From an uncultured Campylobacter sp. (GTDB lineage Bacteria; Campylobacterota; Campylobacteria; Campylobacterales; Campylobacteraceae): a stretch of DNA of 64,000 nt. A model generated the notes under the pieces. It was not told the DNA's origin. It did not search any database and saw nothing but the letters and a program-made list of their open reading frames with translations. Numbering within the stretch: the first letter of the stretch is position 1; each line of letters opens with the position of its first letter. Of the stretch, positions 23,994 to 31,340 are shown piece after piece. The position numbers and the translations under genes were made by a program. The stretch covers positions 1-64,000 of the forward strand of contig CAKVAF010000004.1 in NCBI GenBank assembly GCA_934718785.1, in the 5' to 3' direction.

Positions 23994-25118
23994 ATGATGA
24001 GCGAATTCATAGTCGAAGAAGCACAACACTCAAAGGGTGCGAAAATCAAAATCATAGGCTGTGGCGGTGGCGGTGGCAATATGATTAATAGAATGGTCTC
24101 CATGGGGCTTGATAATTTGGATTTAATCGTCGCAAACACTGACGCACAGGCTCTTTCTAAATCAGGCGCGAAGACTAAAATTCAGCTTGGCGAAAAGACC
24201 ACACGCGGACTTGGTGCGGGTGGAGATCCTAGAGTGGGCGCTGAGAGTGCGAATGAGAATTTCGATGAAATCAAAGCGGCTTTAGAGCAAAGTGATATCG
24301 TCTTTGTGGCTTCTGGCTTTGGCGGTGGCACAGGCACAGGCGCAACTCCTATTGTCGCGCGCGCGGCTAAAGAAGTGGGCGCTTTGACAGTAAGTGTTGT
24401 AACAATGCCCTTTAAATTCGAAGGTCCAAAGAAAAAAACTCTCGCAGAGTCTGGACTTTTAGAGCTTAGAAAAGAAAGTGACTCTATCTTAGTCATACAA
24501 AATGAAAAAGTTAAAAATTTAATCGACAAATCTGCAAGCTCAAACGAAGTGTATAGTATGGTGGATGAAGTTTTAGCGCGCGCGGTACGCGGAATGGTGT
24601 CCATTTTGCTTGATAATGGCGATATCAATGTCGATTTTGCCGATGTGAGAAACATTATGGGCACAAATAGAGGCTTAGCCCTTATGGGTATGGGTAGTGC
24701 AAATGGTCCGGATGCCGCGATGCACGCGCTTGAAAATGCTATTGAAAGCCCACTTTTAGACGGGCTTAATGTCAAGGATGCTAGGGGTGTGATTTTGCAT
24801 TTTAAACACCACCCTGATTTTCCTTTTATGCAAGTTATGGAAGCGGCTGAAAATTTACAAGAGACTTTAAGCAGTGGTGGCAATGAAATCAGCTTTAAGT
24901 ATGGTATCAGCTATGATGAGAGTATGGAAAGCGATAAAATCGAAGTTACCATTATCGCCACAGGCTTTGAGTATCAGGATGAAAAAAGCAAAGCCGAGGC
25001 TAAAGAAGAAGCCAAACGAAATTCTTATATCTCGCTAGGTCGCACAGGCACTTATAACAACGAAGAATTGATTAATCACCTAGACACACCTGCTTTTTTA
25101 AGAAGACAAATGGACTGA
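23994..25118 (+). CDS. ftsZ: Cell division GTPase FtsZ
   Basis: A 374-residue tubulin homologue that forms the division ring. The GTPase core is complete: IGCGGGGGNMINRM, the signature GFGGGTGTGATP at about 104-115, and the T7 loop NGDINVDFADVRNIM. The C-terminal tail ends NHLDTPAFLRRQMD, which contains the short conserved TPAFLRRQ peptide that binds FtsA. Two ATGs in tandem (23994 and 23997) follow an AGGAG site; either may be used. The gene next to it is convergent and begins the accessory part of the window. Confidence 0.97.
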   Translation: MMSEFIVEEAQHSKGAKIKIIGCGGGGGNMINRMVSMGLDNLDLIVANTDAQALSKSGAKTKIQLGEKTTRGLGAGGDPRVGAESANENFDEIKAALEQSDIVFVASGFGGGTGTGATPIVARAAKEVGALTVSVVTMPFKFEGPKKKTLAESGLLELRKESDSILVIQNEKVKNLIDKSASSNEVYSMVDEVLARAVRGMVSILLDNGDINVDFADVRNIMGTNRGLALMGMGSANGPDAAMHALENAIESPLLDGLNVKDARGVILHFKHHPDFPFMQVMEAAENLQETLSSGGNEISFKYGISYDESMESDKIEVTIIATGFEYQDEKSKAEAKEEAKRNSYISLGRTGTYNNEELINHLDTPAFLRRQMD

Positions 25119-25122
25119 GTTT

Positions 25123-26535
25123 TCACTCCATTTGCCTTAAATGAAGCAAATCTAAAAATATATCTGCTAGTTTTTGATCATTTTCTTCAAGTTTTTTAGC
25201 GCTAAAACCTAGAGTAAAGGTGTTTAAACACTGATTTAAATCTTCATATTTTGGGTTAAATCCTTGTAAAATTTCTTTTAAAGCTTTTTCTAAATTCTCT
25301 CTTGAATTGATATTAAAACTTTCATTTAAAATTTCTACAAAACTCAAGGCATTACCAAAGCAAAGAATAGGTTTTTTATAAATTGCTGCTTCTATTAAAG
25401 ATGAGCCACATATTGAAGCAACGGCTTTTGAATTTTTTATCAAATCACTGGAGTTTGTTTGTATATCACATAAAACAACATTTGGCATTTGTGAAATTAA
25501 AGCATAATACCTAAAACTTCTATAAGAATCTATATTTGAGAAAAAATAGCTTTCTTTTTCATAAACAAAAAATTGTGCAGGATGTTCTTTAATGTAAATT
25601 TTTATATTACTTTTTAGTTTTTGTAGAGTGCTTGCAATCAAATAAATAATGAAAATTTGAGAATTTAATGCACTTCTAGCCATAAAAGAAGCTTCAGGCT
25701 CTTGGTGTAATGGATAATATATATAATCTTCATCTAAATTAGGTTTAAGCGAAATTTGTTTATAAAGTTTGGTAAGTTTAGAAATATAAATACTTGAGTT
25801 TAAAATTTGATATTTAGCAAGTCTATTTATAGGGTATTTTTTTGCTCTTTTATAAAGAGATTTAGGACTTCTAAAAAATTGAGTCATCGCACTTGCTAGT
25901 GTGAAAATTCTATTTTTAAAGAAGTATTTGATAGGATGTTTAAAGCCTATTTTTGAAGGCTTTAGCTTATTAATATATTCTTTAAGATTGATATTTGAAG
26001 CTTGAAAATGAGATAATTTTGATAAATTAATAATTGTTCTATTATTATAGTTTAAAATATGATGTATGTTGAAATCTTTAAACCCCGAAGAAAATCCTAA
26101 TTTATATATAGGCACCTTTTTATATTTTGCTACATCCATCACAACACTATCTTGAATTTCTCCATGTTCTACCTCGCCCACAAAGACCATATCAATTTTA
26201 AATTTATTAAAATAATCAAGCCAAAAGGATAGGGCGAGATAATATTTATAAGAAATCACATTAAAATCATAGCTAGCCCTTTGCATATAATGCTCTACTT
26301 TAAGTTGCGTGGGTCTAAATTTTTCAATTTCTTCAAAGCTTAAATTATAGTCATTTTGATACATAATATTAAATTGCTCATCAGTACTGGAACGCGATAT
26401 AAATAAATCGACCAAATTTTTATCCACTTGTTCTTTAAAGGCTAAAAATACACAGACTTTTATATCTTTATCTAGTTTTTTAATATTTTGAAGAAAAGAT
26501 TTGGAGCAATTAATTAAAATAACATTTTGACTCAT
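25123..26535 (-). CDS. Capsule/surface polysaccharide biosynthesis-like protein
   Basis: A 470-residue soluble protein. The C-terminal half has KEHPAQF at about 325, then SKAVASICGSSLIEAAIYKKPILCFG at about 390-415, a pattern of GT-B-like proteins of the capsule polysaccharide synthesis (KpsC/KpsS-type) families. The first half has NVILINCS and DMVFVGEVEHGEIQDSVVMDVAKYKKVPIYKLG, which fit a Rossmann-like domain. It may transfer a sugar or lipid-linked phosphosugar to a surface glycan; the acceptor is unknown. The gene is AT-rich, lies convergent to ftsZ with a 4-bp gap, and has an A16 tract 38 bp upstream of its start. It looks acquired rather than core. Confidence 0.6.
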   Translation of the reverse strand: MSQNVILINCSKSFLQNIKKLDKDIKVCVFLAFKEQVDKNLVDLFISRSSTDEQFNIMYQNDYNLSFEEIEKFRPTQLKVEHYMQRASYDFNVISYKYYLALSFWLDYFNKFKIDMVFVGEVEHGEIQDSVVMDVAKYKKVPIYKLGFSSGFKDFNIHHILNYNNRTIINLSKLSHFQASNINLKEYINKLKPSKIGFKHPIKYFFKNRIFTLASAMTQFFRSPKSLYKRAKKYPINRLAKYQILNSSIYISKLTKLYKQISLKPNLDEDYIYYPLHQEPEASFMARSALNSQIFIIYLIASTLQKLKSNIKIYIKEHPAQFFVYEKESYFFSNIDSYRSFRYYALISQMPNVVLCDIQTNSSDLIKNSKAVASICGSSLIEAAIYKKPILCFGNALSFVEILNESFNINSRENLEKALKEILQGFNPKYEDLNQCLNTFTLGFSAKKLEENDQKLADIFLDLLHLRQME

Positions 26536-26573
26536 TTTGCATTCTCACTTAATAAATTTTAAACAAGAATAGC

Positions 26574-26589
26574 AAAAAAAAAAAAAAAA
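26574..26589. repeat. A16 homopolymer upstream of the polysaccharide-type gene
   Basis: Sixteen A in a row (T16 on the coding strand of the gene) start 38 bp upstream of the ATG at 26535. It is the longest single-base run I see in the window and lies where a promoter or leader would be. Confidence 0.8.
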
Positions 26590-26739
26590 CACTTAGTTAA
26601 TGGAAATTTTAAAATTTATAAATTTTTTAAAGATTAACGAGTTTTGAAATTTGATTTCATCATTATGCTTATTTACTCTAGCAAGTCATTCAAGCCCCGC
26701 GCAATAATGATAAAATCTTTAAACAAAACACTTTTTAAA

Positions 26740-27144
26740 TTAATTTTGTTCTAAAAATTGTATATAATACTCAAGGCTAGCGATAGGGCTTCCATTATAT
26801 GCTCTAAAATCACTCAAATAAAAGGGTTTATTTTTTTTTATTGTAATTTACTTTGTAAAGCAAAGTGTTGTGATTTTGCATTTCATCCCTAATCGCTCTT
26901 AATAAGGGCAAAGACTTTTTATTTACTCTAAAAATATCAATTTCTGCGCTTGTAAGTCCTAAAGCCCTAAACTCATTAAAAAACCGCTCTAGATTATTTA
27001 TATAATTTAGCTGTATACGGGGGCTGAGATTTTTTCGAGTTGTTTTAGAAATCGCCCGACTTAAAAACTCCTAAAATTTTCCTTATTTGAATGGCTTTGT
27101 AGCTCAAAGTTAAGCGGTGGGGTTAAAGCGTGTGAAGTGTTCAT
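26740..27144 (-). pseudogene. Decayed gene with two frameshifts, unknown family
   Basis: A start ATG at 27144 with GGAGC upstream opens MNTSHALTPPLNFELQSH; after about 28 codons the frame stops. The neighbouring frame continues without a break as FLSRAISKTTRKNLSPR, then NNLERFFNEFRALGL and LRAIRDEMQNHN, to an A-run near 26829. A further shift restores FYLSDFRAYNGSPIASLEYY and IQFLEQN before a stop. Joined, this gives a protein of about 133 residues with normal amino-acid use, so it was once coding. I do not recognise the family. It is possible that the first part and the rest were separate genes. Confidence 0.6.
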
Positions 27145-27199
27145 TGTTTGCTCCATTTTTTAATCAATAAAGTAAATTATAGAAAATTTAAAAATATTT

Positions 27200-27588
27200 C
27201 TATAATCTCTTTTTAAACTTATTATAATTTAATGACTTAAGTAAAGTACCTCTAGGAGTTACACACGGTAATGTATGAGTATATACTTTACCATTATACC
27301 ATATCCAATCACATGCAGGATACTCTGTATCTTCATCTTCTTGGGTATTAGTATCAGATTTACTAATACCCTTACTTACTTTTTACGGCTTCTCCTAGAT
27401 GATTTACAGAGTCACTTAATATTTCAAGAGTTTTATCTTGATAATGTTCATTGGACTTCTTAAGATACTCAGTAGTATCATCTTGAAGTCTATCAAGCTT
27501 TTGCTCTATTCTTTCTAGCCTTGTACTGCAGGCAACTAAACCTAATGCAACAATTGCACTTCCTGTTAATAAGATTACTTTTTTTCAT
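27200..27588 (-). pseudogene. Frameshifted small lipoprotein gene
   Basis: After the ATG at 27588 the A-run has seven A; with six, the frame reads MKKVILLTGSAIVALGLVAC, a classic lipoprotein signal with lipobox LVAC, then a helical segment (RLERIEQKLDRLQDD and onwards) to a stop at 27372-27374. As written no start codon feeds this frame. A second frame continues past the stop with EYPACDWIWYNGKVYTH and CVTPRGTLL to a stop at 27200, again without its own start. The simplest reading is one lipoprotein gene of about 125 residues with two frameshifts. The A7 could also be a switch rather than decay. The family is not recognised. Confidence 0.6.
27343..27371. repeat. Perfect 11-bp inverted repeat inside the lipoprotein pseudogene
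   Basis: GGGTATTAGTA (27343-27353) and its complement (27361-27371) flank a 7-base loop, right after the stop of the first lipoprotein segment. It could be a terminator for that segment or a chance product of the reading frame. Confidence 0.6.
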
Positions 27589-27744
27589 CTTTCATCCTTT
27601 CAAAATTTAAATTTAAAACTTATTTTACTATAATAAAAAAAACAAGTATTTTGGTGATAAATTTCAATTTTTTTTAATAAATCTTAGAAATTTTAATTTT
27701 TAGGCTGTTTATTTAACAACTTCTTAAAGAAATTTAAATAAAAT

Positions 27745-27750
27745 TATAAA
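27745..27750 (+). promoter_or_regulatory. Possible -10 region of the C-S lyase gene
   Basis: TATAAA in an AT-rich stretch about 104 bp before the ATG at 27854. The 27601-27853 gap is otherwise AT-rich, with a degenerate copy of the GC-rich motif at about 27752-27765. Confidence 0.3.
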
Positions 27751-27853
27751 ATAGTAGCGCAAGTTTTTTTCAATTTAAGCAAATTTAAACGCGCACAGGA
27801 TTAAAACTTTTTAGCATTTAAAATTTATCATTACAAATTTAAAAAGGCAAGGC

Positions 27854-29164
27854 ATGAAAAATCATTCTAATAAAAAAAATTCAAAAGACTCAAAGCGTGA
27901 AACTAGTGCTACTTATGACTTTGACACCCAGCTAAACCGCTTAAATTCAAACTCTTTAAAATGGCAAAAGGGTGCAAAAATCCTGCCGATGTGGGTTGCT
28001 GATATGGACTTTAAAATCGCACCCCAAATTCAAAACGCTATGCAAAAAAAGCTCGAAAAAGGCGTTTTTGGCTATGAAGTGGTGAGCGATGAGTTTTATC
28101 AAAGTATTGAAAAATGGTGGCTAGAGTGGCACAAACTTAAACTTGATAGAAAATGGCTCGCCTTTTGCACGGGCGTTGTGCCAGCGATTTCATCGATGGT
28201 TCGCCGCCTAACAAGCATTGGCGAGGGCGTGCTGATACAGCCGCCTGTTTATGGTGTTTTTTACAACTGTATCCGTGATAATGGGCGCACAGTCGTTGAA
28301 AACGAGCTTGTGTATGAAAATGGTGCTTATAGCATTGATTTTAAGGATCTTGAAGCCAAACTAGCTTCGCCAAATACCACTTTGATGATACTTTGCAATC
28401 CCCACAATCCTATTGGCAAGGTGTGGAGCAAAAAAGAGCTTCAAAAAATCGCCGCCTTATGTGAAAAACACGCCGTTTTACTCATCAGCGATGAAATTCA
28501 TTGCGATATCACAAGCTCGCCCTACACGCCATTTGCGAGTATAAACTCACGCGCAATTACGGCTATATCAGCTTCTAAGGCGTTTAATTTGGCAAGCTTG
28601 CACGCTTCTTGCATATTTACAAGCGATGAGCGTTTGCGCGCTAAAATCACGCGTGGATTTAATACCGATGAGATTAAAGAGCCTGCTTCATTTGCGCAAA
28701 CAGCGACTATCGCGGCATTTAATGAAAGTAAAGATTGGCTAAAGGCTATGAATGCTTATGTCTCGGCAAACAAAGACTACGCCACACGCATTTTAGAAGC
28801 AAATTCAGCACTTCGTATCGTGCGAAGCGAGGCTACATATATGCTTTGGATTGATTGCAATGCGCTTTTAAAGGCTAAAAATGAAAATTCAAAAACAGCG
28901 GCGCGAAATGTAAAAGGTGCTAAAAATCAAGCTTTGAAAGCAAATTTAAGTTCAATAGATCATTTAAATGCTTGTTCTTTTAATGGTGATGATTTGTGGC
29001 AATACCTTTACACACACGCTAAAATCTGGATTTCTAAAGGTTCAAGCTTTGGCGCGGGCGGAGAGAATTTCTTTCGTCTAAATGTCGCCACACCAAGAGC
29101 CACACTCGAAGAAGGCTTAAAGCGCCTTATTCAAGGCACAAAGGACTTTTTAGACAAGGTTTGA
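27854..29164 (+). CDS. PatB/MalY-type C-S lyase (cystathionine beta-lyase family)
   Basis: A 436-residue PLP enzyme of the fold-type I MalY/PatB group, which cleaves cystathionine or cysteine to a thiol, pyruvate and ammonia. Visible features: LPMWVADMDF at about 44-53, FGYEVV, QPPVYGVF at about 129-136, CNPHNPIGKVW at 181-191, SDEIHCD at 212-218 and the PLP lysine Lys242 in SASKAFNLASLH, ending GENFFRLNVATPR. Between ATYMLWIDCNAL and DDLWQYL the family normally has only a few residues; here about 33 extra residues (about 342-374) are present, and they contain a copy of the dispersed GC-rich motif read as KTAAR. The N-terminus is also longer than usual by about 15 Lys/Ser-rich residues. Confidence 0.87.
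   Translation: MKNHSNKKNSKDSKRETSATYDFDTQLNRLNSNSLKWQKGAKILPMWVADMDFKIAPQIQNAMQKKLEKGVFGYEVVSDEFYQSIEKWWLEWHKLKLDRKWLAFCTGVVPAISSMVRRLTSIGEGVLIQPPVYGVFYNCIRDNGRTVVENELVYENGAYSIDFKDLEAKLASPNTTLMILCNPHNPIGKVWSKKELQKIAALCEKHAVLLISDEIHCDITSSPYTPFASINSRAITAISASKAFNLASLHASCIFTSDERLRAKITRGFNTDEIKEPASFAQTATIAAFNESKDWLKAMNAYVSANKDYATRILEANSALRIVRSEATYMLWIDCNALLKAKNENSKTAARNVKGAKNQALKANLSSIDHLNACSFNGDDLWQYLYTHAKIWISKGSSFGAGGENFFRLNVATPRATLEEGLKRLIQGTKDFLDKV
28891..28906 (+). repeat. GC-rich motif copy inside the C-S lyase gene
   Basis: AAAAACAGCGGCGCGA, identical over 14 bases to the intergenic copies at 8275 and 33936. It lies in the extra segment of the protein. Confidence 0.65.
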
Positions 29165-29290
29165 TAAAAACAAGATCAAAAATAAGCGTAACAATACTTG
29201 TGAAAAAATAAAATTGTAAAGCAACTTGATAGACAGTAATATTTTTCTTAATAAATTTTATTTACAACACTAAAAATAAAATTTAAAATG

Positions 29291-29324
29291 AAGCTTTGAA
29301 ATTTAATTTTAAATTTCAAAGCTT
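29291..29324 (-). terminator. Probable terminator between convergent genes
   Basis: A perfect 14-bp stem (AAGCTTTGAAATTT and complement) around a 6-base loop lies just after the nitroreductase stop. On the minus strand it is followed by the T-rich run CATTTTAAATTTTATTTTT. It may also stop the convergent C-S lyase transcript. Confidence 0.6.
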
Positions 29325-29329
29325 AAAAT

Positions 29330-29929
29330 TTACAGTTCTTCAACCACTTCATCAAAGCTAAAGCGCTGCTTTGGTGGTGTTTTATCGCTTGCTTTTTTGC
29401 CAAGTGCCACGATGAGCGTGCTTTGAAGCTTGCTTGTGTTTAAATTTAGATATTTATCCAGCGCATTTTTATCAAAGCCCCCTATAGCACAAGAGCCTAT
29501 ATCTAAAATCTCCGCAGCATAAAGTATGCTTGAAAGTGCGATATAAGCTTGCTCACGTGCATAAGCAAGCTTTTGACTCTCGCTCATACCTTCTAAAAAG
29601 GGCTTGTAAGTCTCTAGGCGCATTTTAAGATCGGCTTCGCTCATACCCCTAGCGCGCAGTTTAGCCTCAAAATAGCTGGCAAAATCAAGCCTTGAAGCGA
29701 TGATGATGAGCGCGCCTGCTGTTTTGACATGGTTTTGATTGTGCGCGATGGTGGCAATTTGCGCCTTTTTTTCTTTATCTTTGACAAGATAAAACTTCCA
29801 CGGCTCAAGCCCCAGCGAACTAGGACTTAGGCGCGCTGCTTCTAAAATCTCGTGCAAATCGCTATCTTTTAGCGCTTCATCTTTAAATTCGCGGCACGAA
29901 AAGCGATTTTTAAAAAGCTCTAAACTCAT
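29330..29929 (-). CDS. NAD(P)H nitroreductase family flavoprotein
   Basis: A 199-residue FMN enzyme of the NfsB/RdxA type. The N-terminal FMN-phosphate site is NRFSCREFKDEAL (residues 8-20), the loop ARLSPSSLGLEPWKFYLV at about 32-49 is typical, and the C-terminal half has YIALSSILYAAEILDIGSCAIGGFD and IVALGKK. It reduces quinones or nitro compounds and could activate nitroimidazole drugs if RdxA-like; I cannot assign the subgroup. The next gene upstream is a broken relative whose remaining frame ends 4 bp inside this start, so the two arose by tandem duplication or were acquired as a pair. Confidence 0.88.
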   Translation of the reverse strand: MSLELFKNRFSCREFKDEALKDSDLHEILEAARLSPSSLGLEPWKFYLVKDKEKKAQIATIAHNQNHVKTAGALIIIASRLDFASYFEAKLRARGMSEADLKMRLETYKPFLEGMSESQKLAYAREQAYIALSSILYAAEILDIGSCAIGGFDKNALDKYLNLNTSKLQSTLIVALGKKASDKTPPKQRFSFDEVVEEL

Positions 29930-30517
29930 CGATACTCCACGACTTGATCAAGTCTAAGCCTTTGTTTAGGATACTTTGGCTCAGCTTTTCTATATCCAAG
30001 TGCCAAAATCGCCGCTGTTTGAAAAGGATAATTCACACGCAAAAATGCATCGACCTTGTCTTTTTCAAAGCCGCCTATCATACAAGAATCAACGCCCTTA
30101 ATCATCGCAGCCGTTGTCATTTGCATCATCGCTAAATAGCATTGAAGCTGGGCGTAGTGATAAATTTGCTCCTCATTCATCGCGTCAGTGCCTGCAGTAT
30201 AGAGCTTTAACACGCGCTCAAAGTTAGCTGCGTCGCTGCGTGGGGCAAAACGCGCGATTTGATCTTGCACGAAAGCGTCACTACTTCTTAGATCAGTCCT
30301 TGCTAGGATGATGATATTATTGCTTGCAGTAGCGACATTTTCTTGATTGAAGCAAGCTTTGCTTAAATCTTCATTGTCCTTTTTTTGACTCAAAACGACA
30401 AGAACTAGGCGCTAATCTGCCCGCATCAAGGATAAACTCAAGCACATCTCCCGGTATGCTCTCATCTTTAAAAGCCTTGCAAGTAAAGCGTTGGTGTAGG
30501 GTTTGCTCAAATGTCAT
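29926..30517 (-). pseudogene. Nitroreductase pseudogene
   Basis: The ATG at 30517 opens MTFEQTLHQRFTCKAFKDESI, a normal nitroreductase start, up to AGRLAPSSCRFES, where the frame breaks at an A7 run (30380-30386). The other frame continues as KKDNEDLSKACFNQENVATASNNIIIL to a normal family end (GVDSCMIGGFEKD, AAILALGYRKAE). Compared with the intact neighbour about eight to ten residues (the GLEPWKFYLV region, part of the FMN pocket) are also missing. So an internal deletion shifted the frame. A remnant of 155 residues could be translated from a TTG at 30393, but it would lack the FMN-phosphate site. Confidence 0.75.
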
Positions 30518-30650
30518 TTTTTACTCCTTCATTTAATTTCTAATCATTCTAGCATAATTTTGTAAATTAAATTTTGATAGTGCTTTTAAATTATAAATTG
30601 AAATTTTTAAATTCAAAATTTTTAGAAATTTAAAAAATCAATAAATCCTA

Positions 30651-30666
30651 AAAACTGCGGCGCTTG
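30651..30666 (+). repeat. GC-rich motif copy, AAAACTGCGGCGC
   Basis: A variant copy of the dispersed motif in the 440-bp gap 30518-30958. The rest of this gap is AT-rich and holds the flagellar promoters listed next. Confidence 0.5.
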
Positions 30667-30770
30667 TTTTATTGAATGATTGAAATTTGCAAATTTTTGG
30701 CTGATTTGTTGAAATTTTTATCAATTTTATCTAAAATCACTTGCTTTAGAATTTCTTTAAATAGCATTTG

Positions 30771-30787
30771 TGGAATGATTTTTGCTT
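30771..30787 (+). promoter_or_regulatory. Sigma-54 promoter of flaG-fliD-fliS
   Basis: TGGAATGATTTTTGCTT has the invariant GG (30772-30773) and GC (30784-30785) with exactly ten bases between, and the TTGCTT end typical of Campylobacter sigma-54 sites. Transcription would start near 30797 and give a leader of about 160 nt before flaG. Confidence 0.65.
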
Positions 30788-30915
30788 GTAATTAATCATA
30801 ACCTAAAGATTAAGATCAAACTCAGCTTAAACAATTGTGAGTTTTTAAAATATGTAAAAATTTGAATAATTTGCAAATTTTTTACAAAAAGCTATTCAGC
30901 AAATTTTAAAAACGT

Positions 30916-30921
30916 CGATAT
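30916..30921 (+). promoter_or_regulatory. Possible FliA (sigma-28) -10 element
   Basis: CGATAT, a common -10 form of Campylobacter FliA promoters, lies 38 bp before flaG. I do not see a convincing -35 half, so this is tentative. Confidence 0.35.
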
Positions 30922-30958
30922 AGAAGCTGAAACATCAAATTTTAAAAAGGATTTTAAA

Positions 30959-31339
30959 ATGGAAGTTAATCTTAATCTAAGCGGTGTGAGAGTGCCTACG
31001 CCAAGCGTGGATACAAGGGCAAAGAATGAATCAAACGCCCCACTTAGCAGCACATCAGCAAATTTAAACGCTGATATCAATACACAAAGCCAGGACGGCG
31101 AAAGCAAAGCAGCTACAAGTGCAGAGCTTGAAAAGCTGAGCGATAAACTAAATGAACAAATGAAGTCTTTGCAGGCAAGCATTAAATTTGGCTTCAGTAA
31201 TGAAATCGATGTTTTATACATTAAGGTTATTGATGAAAAAACAGGCGAAGTCATCCGTCAAATCCCAAGCGAAGAGGCGATGAGACTGCAAGAGTATTTT
31301 AAAAATGCCGTAGGGTTATTATTTAATAAGGAGAGTTAA
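30959..31339 (+). CDS. flaG: Flagellar protein FlaG
   Basis: A 126-residue protein of the FlaG family that affects flagellar filament length. The variable N-terminus is Ser/Asn-rich; the conserved C-terminal part has LSDKLNEQMKSLQASIKFGFSNEIDVLYIKVIDEKTGEVIRQIP, then EEAMRLQEYFKN. It has a good ribosome site (AAAAGGA) and is followed after 1 bp by fliD. The start is fixed by the ribosome site. Confidence 0.94.
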   Translation: MEVNLNLSGVRVPTPSVDTRAKNESNAPLSSTSANLNADINTQSQDGESKAATSAELEKLSDKLNEQMKSLQASIKFGFSNEIDVLYIKVIDEKTGEVIRQIPSEEAMRLQEYFKNAVGLLFNKES

Positions 31340-31340
31340 A

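Noticed and set aside
24182..24883. Long open frame antisense to ftsZ (233 codons)
   Set aside because: It is Ser/Pro/Ala-rich nonsense opposite a strongly conserved gene and arises from codon bias; no ribosome site or domain.
27275..27463. 62-codon plus-strand frame in the ftsZ-C-S lyase gap
   Set aside because: The minus strand here holds the broken lipoprotein gene with recognisable signal and Cys motifs, which explains the sequence better.
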